From positions 186,001 through 250,000 of the forward strand of contig JAVZVD010000001.1 of assembly GCA_038878695.1 (NCBI GenBank): a stretch of 64,000 nucleotides of DNA. The letters are read 5' to 3'. The translations under genes and the position numbers were made by a program. This document shows positions 1 through 7,933 of this stretch, in pieces; the first letter of the stretch is position 1, and each line of letters begins with the position of its first letter. Under the pieces are notes generated by a model that worked only from the letters and a program-made list of their open reading frames with translations, was not told where the DNA came from and did not search any database. The stretch is from Fervidicoccaceae archaeon. GTDB lineage: Archaea > Thermoproteota > Thermoprotei_A > Sulfolobales > Fervidicoccaceae.

Positions 1-33
1 CCAAGACGATAAAAGAGTCCGGAGATCGTCGAG

Positions 34-309
34 TTGAGCGACCTCTTCCCGACCTTACTATCGGTGGGACTGCTGCTAGTATTGCTCGGAGTAGTGGTGC
101 TAATAGCGGGCTCCTTAGCGTTGACGTTCAAGACCCTCAGAGAGGGGGGCGGCGAAGTGGAGACGGGCGGCATCATATTCGTGGGCCCGATACCGATCGT
201 CTGGGGCACCACGAGGAAGATCGCTCTGTCCATGCTTCTCTTAGCTCTGGTCCTGACCGCGGCTCTAGCCTTGGTTTACCTGTTGCTCGCGCGGGGAGCG
301 AGGATCTGA
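34..309 (+). CDS. Small two-TM membrane protein (DUF131/TIGR00304-like)
   Basis: A 91-residue protein with two strongly hydrophobic stretches (about residues 7-31 and 64-86) around a short loop containing the motif GGIIFVGPIPIVWG. This layout matches the archaeal DUF131/TIGR00304 family, whose function is unknown. The start is TTG at 34; the true start could lie upstream because the window begins only 33 bases earlier. It precedes an N-acetyltransferase gene in the same direction by 17 nt, so the two may be co-transcribed. Family recognition rests on the loop motif and size. Confidence 0.75.
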   Translation: MSDLFPTLLSVGLLLVLLGVVVLIAGSLALTFKTLREGGGEVETGGIIFVGPIPIVWGTTRKIALSMLLLALVLTAALALVYLLLARGARI

Positions 310-326
310 GGATCGGGGCGAGGGGG

Positions 327-827
327 TTGATCGCAATAAGTGGGCCTAAATGCTCCGGTCTCTTCAAGATCAGGAGGGCCTCTCTCGAGGACCTGCCGGC
401 GGTGATAGAAATAAACCGTTCTTCTCTACCCGAGAACTACCCCTTTTACTTCTTTCGTGAACATCTCGAGAACTGGCCCGAAGCGTTTCTCGTGGCCGAG
501 ATAGAGGGTAAGGTCGTCGGTTACGTAATGTGTCGAGTGGAGGTGGGCTTCGGTCATCTCAACAAGGTCCCAATGAGGAGAGGTCACGTGATCTCGCTGG
601 CTGTGGCTGAGAGGTACAGGAGGCTCGGGATAGGCACCGCGCTAATGAAGGAGGCAATCGAGGCGTTGAAAAATGTGTACAAAGCGCGCGAAGTGTATCT
701 CGAGGTCAGGGTCTCTAACAAACCAGCGATAAGTTTGTACGAGAAATTGGGATTCGAGGTGACGCGCAGAATTCCGGCGTATTACCACGATGGTGAGGAC
801 GCTTTCCTCATGGCTAGGGCCCTCTGA
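327..827 (+). CDS. rimI: RimI/Ard1-type protein N-acetyltransferase
   Basis: GNAT-fold N-alpha-acetyltransferase of the archaeal RimI/Ard1 type, expected to acetylate protein N-termini with acetyl-CoA. The acetyl-CoA loop is RRLGIGTA at residues 98-105, preceded by the strand GHVISLAV and followed by the C-terminal motif NKPAISLYEKLGF typical of the family. Length (166 aa) is normal. TTG at 327 lies just behind a GAGGGG stretch that can act as ribosome binding site. Its 3' end overlaps the convergent ferredoxin gene by 14 nt. Substrates cannot be read from the sequence. Confidence 0.85.
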   Translation: MIAISGPKCSGLFKIRRASLEDLPAVIEINRSSLPENYPFYFFREHLENWPEAFLVAEIEGKVVGYVMCRVEVGFGHLNKVPMRRGHVISLAVAERYRRLGIGTALMKEAIEALKNVYKAREVYLEVRVSNKPAISLYEKLGFEVTRRIPAYYHDGEDAFLMARAL

Positions 828-1047
828 GCGCTTCCAGTCTCCACTCCAACCTCAGCGCCCCACGTTCGCACAAGAGAACGCAAGCGTAGCACGCGATACA
901 CTTCTCGCTCTCCACGACGAGCGAGGAGCGGCCCATAGCGAGACATCGGGCTGGGCATACCTCAACGCACTTCCCGCATAGATCGCACTTCTCACGGTCC
1001 ACTATCAGCGAGTAGCTTGCTCTGAAGACTCTAAAGGTCTCCGCCAA
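814..1047 (-). CDS. 2[4Fe-4S] ferredoxin-type protein
   Basis: A 77-residue protein with two complete 4Fe-4S motifs: CDLCGKCVEVCP and CIACYACVLLCE, each CxxCxxCxxxC. It should carry electrons or form a small cluster-binding subunit. The start is TTG at 1047; it overlaps the end of the upstream PHP gene by 17 nt, so the two are probably translated from one minus-strand message. No redox partner enzyme is adjacent, so the partner is unknown. The C-terminal tail is short and charged. Confidence 0.85.
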   Translation of the reverse strand: MAETFRVFRASYSLIVDREKCDLCGKCVEVCPARCLAMGRSSLVVESEKCIACYACVLLCERGALRLEWRLEALRGP

Positions 1048-1738
1048 AGCCTCTTAGCTCCCTAACAACGCTCCAAGCGATCCTCTCTAAAAGAGCCGTT
1101 GAGCTTGCCTTCCTAAGACGCAACCTTAGCTTTCCTCGTCTGATCAATTCGAGTGCCTCTCCTACGGACTCGGGCTTCGAGGGGAACTCCGAAGAGTAGA
1201 CGCCGACGTAGCTCAGCACGTGGGCATCGCTCGACGCGATACACGGCTTGCCGAGAACTAGAGAGGCGCTCCTAGCTCTTTCGTTGAGGCGAGAAAAAGT
1301 CTGAGCGTTGTAGCACTCGATAGCGTCTAGATGGCGTGCTATCTCGTAGATTCGCGAACCCACGCCCATCCTAGAGAGATCGAAGGGATGCGCGGCTACG
1401 GTGAGGCACCCATTCTCCTCGGCCTCGTCCATTAGCTCCACCCAAGCTCGAGGCAGGGTGGCGAGGGGCTCCTCGCAATACACGAGGATGTCGCCTATGT
1501 CGGTCCTAACCTCAGACCCATATACTACCAATACGTCGTCACCGAGCCCTCTCGCACGCGCATAAGTCGAAGCCAGAACCGAGCCCTTGAAAGTGTTGTG
1601 ATCCGTGACGCTGAGTACGCCGAGCCCTCTCCTCCTGGCCTCCTCCACGAGCTCCGCGGGACTGGGGCGACCGTCGCTGACCGAGCTGTGCACGTGTAGG
1701 TCAGCGAGAGAGTAGGGGCCGCTGGAGCTGCTCTTCAT
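1031..1738 (-). CDS. PHP-domain metal-dependent phosphoesterase
   Basis: The N-terminal motif HVHSSVSDG (residues 15-23), then TDHNTFKG, and the C-terminal SSDAH define a PHP (polymerase and histidinol phosphatase) metal-binding fold. Free-standing archaeal members of about 235 aa hydrolyse small phosphoesters; a role as histidinol phosphatase or nucleotide phosphatase is possible but not shown. It lies upstream of, and overlaps, the small ferredoxin gene. ATG start at 1738. Substrate specificity is unassigned. Confidence 0.8.
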   Translation of the reverse strand: MKSSSSGPYSLADLHVHSSVSDGRPSPAELVEEARRRGLGVLSVTDHNTFKGSVLASTYARARGLGDDVLVVYGSEVRTDIGDILVYCEEPLATLPRAWVELMDEAEENGCLTVAAHPFDLSRMGVGSRIYEIARHLDAIECYNAQTFSRLNERARSASLVLGKPCIASSDAHVLSYVGVYSSEFPSKPESVGEALELIRRGKLRLRLRKASSTALLERIAWSVVRELRGFGGDL

Positions 1739-1776
1739 CTTGCACTCGCCCGCCTTGCTCAGCTCTTCGTCGAAGG

Positions 1777-1784
1777 TATATATT
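1777..1784 (+). promoter_or_regulatory. TATA box for the 1820-2455 gene
   Basis: The sequence TATATATT sits about 40 nt upstream of the TTG start at 1820, which places transcription start near 1806. It lies in the divergent gap between the PHP gene and the hypothetical gene. Confidence 0.6.
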
Positions 1785-1819
1785 CGAGCGACCTCTCTAG
1801 CCGCTCAGGGAGAGGGCTT

Positions 1820-2455
1820 TTGTGGAGAACTATCAATGCCGAGCGCGAGGGCTTAGTAGAGCCTCTAAAGACTGTGGCGGAGAGAGTCAAGGCTTTCCTC
1901 GCAGCTTACGGCGAGCGGGGCGAGCTAGTGCTGAGGGCCGCTCTCGAGAGGGCCTGGGAGCTGGAAGCTAGCGGGGCCAGGGTTCTCGGAGACTTCGATA
2001 ACAGAGGGCTTAAGAGGAAGCTCGAAGAGCGAGGCCTCAAATATAATCCAGGCCAACTGCTCAGGAGGCTGGAGCGCGATTACATGCTCATAGAGACAAG
2101 CTACAGGTCGTCCACGCAGCGGTGGTGGAGATTCGTCGATAAAAGCGAAATAGAAAGGGCGCTCGGGTGGAAGCCCAGCGAGGTAGATGTAGAGGGGAAA
2201 CTCGTTAGGGCGCAGTTCGCCTCGATCCAGCCTGCGAGGCTCGTTAAAGATCTCGAGGAGATCTCATCGAAGGTCGCGCTTTCGCGTGACGATGTTGAGA
2301 GGCTCCGCAGGCTCCTATTCAACGAGTTGGAGCTCGCCGTCAAGCTCACAAAGAAGATGAGAGAGCTGGGAGGCTTTGAAGAAGAGTTGACGATCCTCGG
2401 GAGACTCATGGAGCTGGCCTTCCGAGCAGCTAAACGCTTGGAGCAGAATCTGTGA
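1820..2455 (+). CDS. Conserved-looking hypothetical protein, charged and helical
   Basis: Unrecognised 211-residue protein, rich in Glu, Arg, Leu and Ala and predicted mainly helical. Residues about 50-110 resemble a winged-helix unit ending in RWWRFVDKSEIERALGW, and the C-terminal 80 residues look like long amphipathic helices. It could be a nucleic-acid-binding or scaffold protein, but no catalytic motif is visible. Start TTG at 1820 is chosen because a TATA box lies at the right distance. A box C/D sRNA candidate begins 4 nt after its stop codon. Confidence 0.65.
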   Translation: MWRTINAEREGLVEPLKTVAERVKAFLAAYGERGELVLRAALERAWELEASGARVLGDFDNRGLKRKLEERGLKYNPGQLLRRLERDYMLIETSYRSSTQRWWRFVDKSEIERALGWKPSEVDVEGKLVRAQFASIQPARLVKDLEEISSKVALSRDDVERLRRLLFNELELAVKLTKKMRELGGFEEELTILGRLMELAFRAAKRLEQNL

Positions 2456-2458
2456 TAT

Positions 2459-2533
2459 GGCGCTCAATGATGATAGACCCGAGACTCCGAGGTCAGCCGG
2501 CCTCTGACGATCCGTGTGAGGGCTGAGAGCGCC
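2459..2533 (+). ncRNA. Box C/D sRNA candidate (2'-O-methylation guide)
   Basis: All elements of an archaeal C/D sRNA are in order: 5' terminal stem GGCGCTC (2459-2465), C box ATGATGA (2467-2473), a 13-nt guide (2474-2486), D'-like CCGA (2487-2490), C'-like TGACGA (2505-2510), a 12-nt guide (2511-2522), D box CTGA (2523-2526) and 3' stem GAGCGCC (2527-2533). The terminal stems are perfectly complementary over 7 bp. The D' box is imperfect and the D'-C' spacer (14 nt) is long, so the second guide is less certain. It starts 4 nt after the upstream gene's stop and may be processed from that mRNA. Targets were not assigned. Confidence 0.75.
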
Positions 2534-2564
2534 CTCGGCTGTTGGGCTGTTAGACCGTTTAGAC

Positions 2565-3245
2565 TTAGACCATGAAGTACTGTTCTCGGAGCCTCACCCG
2601 GTCCCCCTCGATCTTAAAGACGTTTCGCCTAGCGCCCTCCCTGACCGGTTCTTCTATTCCGAGCGGGGGCGCTATGCCGTAGTCCTCCTCGAATCTCCTC
2701 GAGAGCTCCTCAAGCGTTAGGGCTCTCATCGGATTTTCTTGGAGTATCTTCTTGATCAGATTTATCGAGTCCTCCATGTAGTTCCACGGATACATGTACC
2801 AGACCCACTCCTCGACCAAGTCAACGTAGAAGTCCGGCTCTATTTGCGCTACTGGTTTGATGTACTGCATAGTTGCAACTTTGAGTTCCTTGGGTCTGCA
2901 GCTCTGAATTAGGTAGCTTCTGCTCACTACGATGCTTCTCCCCGTATCACAAATGTCATCGACGAGGAGCACGCTTTTCCCGGAGAAGTCGACGGATAGG
3001 GGATACTTTACGACGGCGTCCTCGTGGATCCTACCGGCCGTTTCCACCCAGTGTTCGACTTTCAAAGCGAGGAGATCTAGCACTCCGAGGTAGTCGCAGA
3101 GCAATCGGGCGGGCGCCACGCCTCCTCTCGCTATCGCCACTATGACGTCTGGCTGGAAGCCGGTGGCGACGATCCTGCGCGCGAGCTCTCTGGACCAATC
3201 GACCACGTCCTTCCACTCAACCACCTTGACCGGGATCTTGGGCAA
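2565..3245 (-). CDS. Purine-type phosphoribosyltransferase
   Basis: Type I phosphoribosyltransferase: the PRPP loop VLLVDDICDTGRS (residues 92-104) is intact, and the N-terminal half has the IVAIARGGVAPARLL strand-loop. Family members transfer phosphoribose from PRPP to hypoxanthine, guanine or xanthine. At 226 aa it is longer than the minimal domain; the extra C-terminal 70 residues (ALTLEELSRRFEEDYG onwards) look like a small winged helix or lid. TTG start at 3245. The base used cannot be decided from sequence. Confidence 0.85.
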   Translation of the reverse strand: MPKIPVKVVEWKDVVDWSRELARRIVATGFQPDVIVAIARGGVAPARLLCDYLGVLDLLALKVEHWVETAGRIHEDAVVKYPLSVDFSGKSVLLVDDICDTGRSIVVSRSYLIQSCRPKELKVATMQYIKPVAQIEPDFYVDLVEEWVWYMYPWNYMEDSINLIKKILQENPMRALTLEELSRRFEEDYGIAPPLGIEEPVREGARRNVFKIEGDRVRLREQYFMV

Positions 3246-3369
3246 AGTCCTCGCCGAAAGAAGCTGTCGTTATCGGAGGTTTTCTCTTTATCGCTAGAGG
3301 GCTCGCGCCCCTCGGAGAGGTCTTATTAAGATGCTTGGGGAGGAGAGCCCTCGTTGAGGTGCACATTGG

Positions 3370-4203
3370 GTGACCTCACTCAAAATCGAAGAACTCGAGC
3401 CTAAGATCGAGGCAGAGATCGGCGTCATTGGAGGAAGCGGGCTCTACGAGCCCGGCTTCCTGGAGGAGGCGCGGGAGCACAAAATCTACACGCCCTATGG
3501 GGAGCCGAGTGATAATGTTTTGATCGGCCTAGTGGCGGGCCGGCGCGTGGCATTCTTACCCAGACACGGGCGAGGTCACAGGATACCTCCGCACAAGATA
3601 AACTATAAGGCCAATATATGGGCGCTCAAGAGCCTCGGAGTGAAGTGGGTGATCAGCGTCAGCGCGGTGGGTAGCCTGAGAGAGGAGATGAGGCCCGGCG
3701 ATTTCGTGCTACCTGACCAATTCATCGACATGACGAAGAGGAGGGAGTACACGTTCTTCGAGGGTCCTCTCGTTGCCCACGTGAGCATGGCTAGGCCTTT
3801 CTGCGAAGCCTTGAGAAGAAGGCTCAAGAGCGCGTGCGATGCGTTGGGGATTCGAGCGCATTACGGGGGCACCTATGTTTGCATAGAGGGGCCTAGGTTT
3901 AGCACCATAGCCGAGAGCAGGCTCTGGAGAGATGTGTTCGGCGCGCACGTGATAGGGATGACGCTCGTCCCGGAAATCAACCTGGCCTGCGAGGCTCAAA
4001 TATGCTACGCGGCACTGGCCATGGTGACAGACTACGACGTGTGGGCCGAGAGGCCCGTTACGGCTAGCGAGGTAGCCAAGGTGATGAGCGAGAACGTTAG
4101 GAGAGCTAGGCAGGTGGTCGTTGAGACCATCAAGTCTCTCCCGAGTGAACCAGAGGAGGAAGAGTGCAGCTGCTGTAGGAGCCTGGAGGAGGCCTTGCTG
4201 TGA
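3370..4203 (+). CDS. mtnP: S-methyl-5'-thioadenosine phosphorylase
   Basis: Cleaves methylthioadenosine to adenine and 5-methylthioribose-1-phosphate in polyamine and methionine salvage. The phosphate loop [10 protein letters not shown] (residues 18-27), PRHGRGH and the [10 protein letters not shown] segment identify the family. The C-terminus holds a Cys-Ser-Cys-Cys cluster (C266, C268, C269); CxC disulphides stabilise hyperthermophile homologues. GTG start at 3370 follows a GAGGTG ribosome binding site. Its stop overlaps the next gene's GTG by 4 nt, so translation is coupled. Confidence 0.93.
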   Translation: MTSLKIEELEPKIEAEIGVIGGSGLYEPGFLEEAREHKIYTPYGEPSDNVLIGLVAGRRVAFLPRHGRGHRIPPHKINYKANIWALKSLGVKWVISVSAVGSLREEMRPGDFVLPDQFIDMTKRREYTFFEGPLVAHVSMARPFCEALRRRLKSACDALGIRAHYGGTYVCIEGPRFSTIAESRLWRDVFGAHVIGMTLVPEINLACEAQICYAALAMVTDYDVWAERPVTASEVAKVMSENVRRARQVVVETIKSLPSEPEEEECSCCRSLEEALL

Positions 4204-5153
4204 GCGAGGCTCTCATTGAAGAGGTAGAGAGAGTCGTAGAGGAGGCCCTGAGCTGGGCTAAGTCTTCAACGAGGATCGTCGAGGATTTTTTGCTCTCCGT
4301 GGAGAGGCCCGTGGTTTCGTACTCGGGCCTCGGCATAGTACCCGCCAAGACTTTTGCCAATGCCGCTCGGACCTTGACGCAAGAGCCGTGGCTTTATGCT
4401 CTACCCGCCTCTGAGGTAGCAGTGCACGTAGCCCCATATCGCGAGTGGAGATACGCCGTCTTACACTTTATGGTGGACCCGTGGGGGAGGTCTGAGACCG
4501 CGAGGCTAGCCGACGTTCTTTACTTGATGGAGGTCCCGGCTCTCTATGTCTTGCCGGAGTCGGAGGAGCTCGTCCTGGCCCAGAAGATCCCGGAGGGGAG
4601 CGCTCTCCGCGTGCCCGCCAACGTTGATGTGCTATCTCACGAGGTCCTCTTGGCCGCGACGTCTTCGGTGAGCTTCTCGGCGAAGAGAGCTAAGAGGGGA
4701 GACCTCAGGATCTCGAGGCTTATGAGCGAGTTCAGCGACATGAGGGGAATAGCGCGCGAAGTCTCGGAGAGATACTCCGATTTCCTGCGCGAAGTTTCGA
4801 GCCTAGTGGAACACGGTAGGAGACTCACGATACTCTACTCGAGCATAATGGAGCCAGCTGCTCTATCACTGGTCAGAGCTCTCAGGAGAAGAGTTTGCGT
4901 CGAGCTTTTCGAGTTGAACGAGGGGCTTCCTCTCTTGAGTCGAGGAGATAGTGTTCTAATCGTTTGCTCCTCCACCGAGGAGAGTTCATGTAGGGACGCG
5001 AAATTTAGAGCGGCCCACGCAGGCTTCGAGGTACGAGACTTGGTATTTGGGACGGATCCTCTGTCCGCAGTGATCTACTGCTACATCTTATCTCTCTTGG
5101 TAGAGCGTGTGATTGGACTCAAGTCCCTAGAACGCTTGGGCCACCGTTTTTAA
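4200..5153 (+). CDS. Uncharacterised protein coupled to mtnP, possibly SIS-like
   Basis: A 317-residue protein I do not recognise with confidence. Two alpha/beta halves are suggested, each with hydrophobic strands and serine-rich turns such as ILYSSIMEP and VLIVCSST, reminiscent of sugar isomerase (SIS) domains. No catalytic signature is clear. GTG at 4200 overlaps the mtnP stop (GTGA), a sign of translational coupling, so a link to methylthioadenosine or methylthioribose metabolism is a reasonable inference only. Confidence 0.6.
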   Translation: MSEALIEEVERVVEEALSWAKSSTRIVEDFLLSVERPVVSYSGLGIVPAKTFANAARTLTQEPWLYALPASEVAVHVAPYREWRYAVLHFMVDPWGRSETARLADVLYLMEVPALYVLPESEELVLAQKIPEGSALRVPANVDVLSHEVLLAATSSVSFSAKRAKRGDLRISRLMSEFSDMRGIAREVSERYSDFLREVSSLVEHGRRLTILYSSIMEPAALSLVRALRRRVCVELFELNEGLPLLSRGDSVLIVCSSTEESSCRDAKFRAAHAGFEVRDLVFGTDPLSAVIYCYILSLLVERVIGLKSLERLGHRF

Positions 5154-5191
5154 GCCCGAGTCTCGAGCTGGCTCGGGGAGCGTTCAGCGCG

Positions 5192-5821
5192 GTGCTCAAG
5201 ATGCTATCGAGGAGCTCCAGGGAAGAAGAGATGCCGGCGGGCGGAGCCACGGTAGTAGGCCTGAGGTTTCCCGAGGGCGTGGTGCTTGCCGGCGAGAGGA
5301 AGGCGACTTACGGGTCGCTTGTCCTCACGGTCCATCACAAAAAGGTGTTCCTAGTTGACGAGAGACTGGCCTTGGGGTTCGCCGGATTGATCGCGGATGT
5401 GCAGAGTGTGCTGAGGATGCTCCAGGAGGAGCTCCGCTACTACTCGCTCGTAGCCAAGACGAGATTAAGCGTAGAGGGGACGGCGAAGCTCCTCTCGCGC
5501 ATCCTCTACTCCTACAGGTATTTCCCTATGTTCAGCGAGGTGCTCGTCGGGGGAATCGACAACGACCAACCCAAGCTCCTAGTTCTCGACCCCTTAGGAT
5601 CTACTCTGAGCGACGACTTCGCCGCTATAGGAACGGGGGCTCCCATAGCGATAGGCGTGTTAGAGGAAGGGTACAAATCTGATCTAGATGAGGGGGAGGC
5701 GCGCGAGCTCGCTCTCAGGGCGGTGAGAGCGGCTCTCAAGAGAGACGCGCTCTCGGGCGGAATCATAGATGTAATAAGAGTGACCAAGCGAGGCGCATTC
5801 GAGGAGAGGGTCGGCGCTTAG
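5192..5821 (+). CDS. psmB: Proteasome beta subunit, inactive (beta1) type
   Basis: 20S proteasome beta subunit: matches the family through AGERKATYG, HHKKVF (Lys33 region), SRILYSYRYFPMFSE, VLVGGID and the late SGGIIDV motif. The position of the catalytic N-terminal Thr1 is Ala (GGATVVG, codon GCC), so self-processing and peptidase activity are not expected from this chain. Crenarchaea typically carry a catalytically silent beta1 plus an active beta2 encoded elsewhere. GTG at 5192 gives a 17-residue lead; an ATG at 5231 (MPAGGATVVG) would give the short start seen in other beta1 chains. Confidence 0.9.
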   Translation: MLKMLSRSSREEEMPAGGATVVGLRFPEGVVLAGERKATYGSLVLTVHHKKVFLVDERLALGFAGLIADVQSVLRMLQEELRYYSLVAKTRLSVEGTAKLLSRILYSYRYFPMFSEVLVGGIDNDQPKLLVLDPLGSTLSDDFAAIGTGAPIAIGVLEEGYKSDLDEGEARELALRAVRAALKRDALSGGIIDVIRVTKRGAFEERVGA

Positions 5822-5823
5822 AC

Positions 5824-6468
5824 TTGAGGGCTTTTCCGTTGCTCGACCTCGAAAGAGCTTCCAACGTTCAGCTCGAGATAGCGAAGAGGGCGAGATTCGA
5901 TGGCCTAGGTCGCGCGCCGAAGCGCGTAGCCTGCGTCGATGTCGCATACTCCCGAGCTCTCGCCGTAGGAGCGGCCGTAGTTCAAGACGTGCGCTCGCGC
6001 TCCACGATTGATGAGGCCGTTTGCGTGACGAGGGTCTCGGTTCCTTACGTCCCAGGCTTCTTGGCCTTTCGGGAGCTACCTCCAATGATAGCGGCTCTGA
6101 AAGCCCTATCGAGTGACTTCGACGTGGTCTTAGTCAATGGACACGGTCGAGCCCATCCCAGGCGAGCAGGCATAGCCACGCATCTGGGCGTGGTCCTAGG
6201 CGTGCCCAGCGTCGGTATAGCTCGGAGGAGGCTCGTGGGCTCGGAAGTAGAGGGCCGAGCCGGGCTTCTGTTGGTAGAGGGCTCAGAGGTTCTGGGAGTC
6301 GTGCTCGTGCTCGGAGGCTCGAAGTTCTACGTCAGCCCGGGCAATATTCTCACTGTGGACGAGGCTAAGGCCGTTGTTAAGTTGGTATCGGACGATCGAG
6401 GCGTGATCCCTCTTCGGGTCGCCGATGAGCTGAGCAAGGTGGCCGTGAGGTGGATTACAGAGAGCTAA
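5824..6468 (+). CDS. nfi: Endonuclease V homologue with altered metal site
   Basis: Deoxyinosine-specific endonuclease V fold: CVDVAY (D39), YVPGFLAFRE (E84), NGHGRAHPRRAGIATH (H111) and KFYVSPGN are all present. In well-studied homologues the third acidic metal ligand is Asp in a DGHG-like motif; here it is Asn105 (codon AAT). Length 214 aa is normal. TTG start at 5824 is 2 nt after the psmB stop; its end overlaps the riboflavin kinase gene by 19 nt, indicating one operon. Whether the Asn variant cleaves DNA is open. Confidence 0.88.
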   Translation: MRAFPLLDLERASNVQLEIAKRARFDGLGRAPKRVACVDVAYSRALAVGAAVVQDVRSRSTIDEAVCVTRVSVPYVPGFLAFRELPPMIAALKALSSDFDVVLVNGHGRAHPRRAGIATHLGVVLGVPSVGIARRRLVGSEVEGRAGLLLVEGSEVLGVVLVLGGSKFYVSPGNILTVDEAKAVVKLVSDDRGVIPLRVADELSKVAVRWITES

Positions 6469-7199
6469 AGCTCGTGGCATTCCTGGTCCTATGCATGGAA
6501 GGCAAGTCCAAAATTTGGACCACGCAGTCGAGGATAGCATCGCTGGCGGGGGTGAGTCAGCAGAGCGTCTCTAGGCTTCTCAGAGAACTCGAGAAGCTGG
6601 GATACGTGAGCAGGAGAATTAGCCGTCGAGGCGAGCTCTTAGAGCTGACCCCGCTGGGCGTTAAGGCTCTCGAGGAGCTGCACTCTATGATAGCCTCAGT
6701 GGTGGAGGGTTCCCGCGGAGTTCTCCTTCTCGAGGGGGTGGTCGTCAGCGGTCTCGGCGAGGGCAGATTTTACCTGAGTCGTCGCGAGTACTCTGAGGTC
6801 CTCGAGAAGATATTAGGCTTCAAGCCCTTTCCGGGCACGCTTAACGTAAGACTCGCCGGGGAGAGCGTCTGGAAGAGAGCAGCGCTTGATGTCGGAGGAC
6901 GCTTCGTGCCCGGTTTCGAAGATGAGACTAGGACTTACGGAGGAGTCAGAGTTTACAGAGCAAGGATCAACGGGTACGAGCCAGCAGGCCTCGTGCTGCC
7001 CGAGAGGACGAGTCACCCAAAGAGCGTCGTGGAGCTCGTGGCTCCCGTGAGCCTGAGGCGAGTTCTCGGGCTGAAGGACGGAGACGTCGTCTCTATTGAG
7101 GTATTCTTAGGCGAGACGAGCGATACAGAGTCCCCTCATATAGGGGGCAAGAACAGCGGGAGCAGGACCCTCAACACCCCTAGGCTCGGTGGAACATAG
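6450..7199 (+). CDS. ribK: Winged-helix regulator / CTP-dependent riboflavin kinase (RbkR type)
   Basis: Residues 1-85 form a winged-helix DNA-binding domain (SRIASLAGVSQQSVSRLLRELEKLGY), and residues about 92-220 match the archaeal CTP-dependent riboflavin kinase (GFKPFPGTLNVRL, TYGGVRVYRARING). The enzyme makes FMN; the fused form is known as RbkR and can regulate riboflavin genes. GTG start at 6450. The last about 26 residues after VFLGE are non-conserved in appearance and the final 64 nt overlap the convergent SDR gene. Confidence 0.9.
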   Translation: MDYRELKLVAFLVLCMEGKSKIWTTQSRIASLAGVSQQSVSRLLRELEKLGYVSRRISRRGELLELTPLGVKALEELHSMIASVVEGSRGVLLLEGVVVSGLGEGRFYLSRREYSEVLEKILGFKPFPGTLNVRLAGESVWKRAALDVGGRFVPGFEDETRTYGGVRVYRARINGYEPAGLVLPERTSHPKSVVELVAPVSLRRVLGLKDGDVVSIEVFLGETSDTESPHIGGKNSGSRTLNTPRLGGT

Positions 7200-7867
7200 A
7201 TCACTCTCTTCCCCCTCTCTATGCCGTCGGCGATGATCTTCGCCGTCTCCTTCGGGCTCATTCCCTTTCCGTGGACTTCTCCTCCGCCTTTGACGTGGAA
7301 TTCCGTGTTAATGTAGCCCGGATAGATTGCAATGACCCTTACCCCTCTCTCACCTAGCTCTCGCCTCAGCGATCTTACCATGTAGTGGAGACCTAGTTTA
7401 GCCGCCCCGTAGACGGGTAGTCTCTTCATGAAGAAGTGCACGCCGGCCGTGATGACGAATACTACCGCGGAGCCCCGTCCCATGAGAGGTAATAACAGCT
7501 TGGTTAGAGCCACGGGCGATACCATGTTGACCTCGATCGTTGAGTAGAGCTCCTCGAGATCGTGATCTAGTACTCTCTTGTATAGACCAAAACCGGCATT
7601 ATTAATTAACACGTCGACATGACCGGCGACCTTCGCGATCTCCTCTGCTAGCCTGAGGACTTCACTCCCCCTCGATAGATCGGCGACTCTATACTCGAAA
7701 CGTCCTCGGAGCTCGCGGGAAAGCTCCTCGAGCCTGTCCCTCCTCCTGCCGATCCCAACGACCTTGTAGCCTCTAGAGCACATCTCCCTCGAGATCTCCC
7801 TACCGATTCCACTCGAGGCGCCAGTAACTACGACGACCCTCGAGGAGCCCTCCAAGATGATCGGCAC
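7136..7867 (-). CDS. Short-chain dehydrogenase/reductase
   Basis: Classical SDR oxidoreductase: cofactor loop TGASSGIG (residues 15-22), NNAG (89-92), Asn114 and the catalytic Y153-xxx-K157 in YGAAK. The catalytic Ser position (13 before Tyr) appears to be Thr140, a conservative change. R41/R42 after the second strand hint at NADP preference. ATG start at 7858 or 7867 region; the frame opens at 7867. Substrate unknown. Its 3' end overlaps the riboflavin kinase gene on the other strand by 64 nt. Confidence 0.88.
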   Translation of the reverse strand: MPIILEGSSRVVVVTGASSGIGREISREMCSRGYKVVGIGRRRDRLEELSRELRGRFEYRVADLSRGSEVLRLAEEIAKVAGHVDVLINNAGFGLYKRVLDHDLEELYSTIEVNMVSPVALTKLLLPLMGRGSAVVFVITAGVHFFMKRLPVYGAAKLGLHYMVRSLRRELGERGVRVIAIYPGYINTEFHVKGGGEVHGKGMSPKETAKIIADGIERGKRVIYVPPSLGVLRVLLPLFLPPI

Positions 7868-7933
7868 CTTAGCGTCTAATTATGTTCAAAAAGATTTTAA
7901 AGTTAGACCATGCGATCTTGGAGGAAGAAAATC

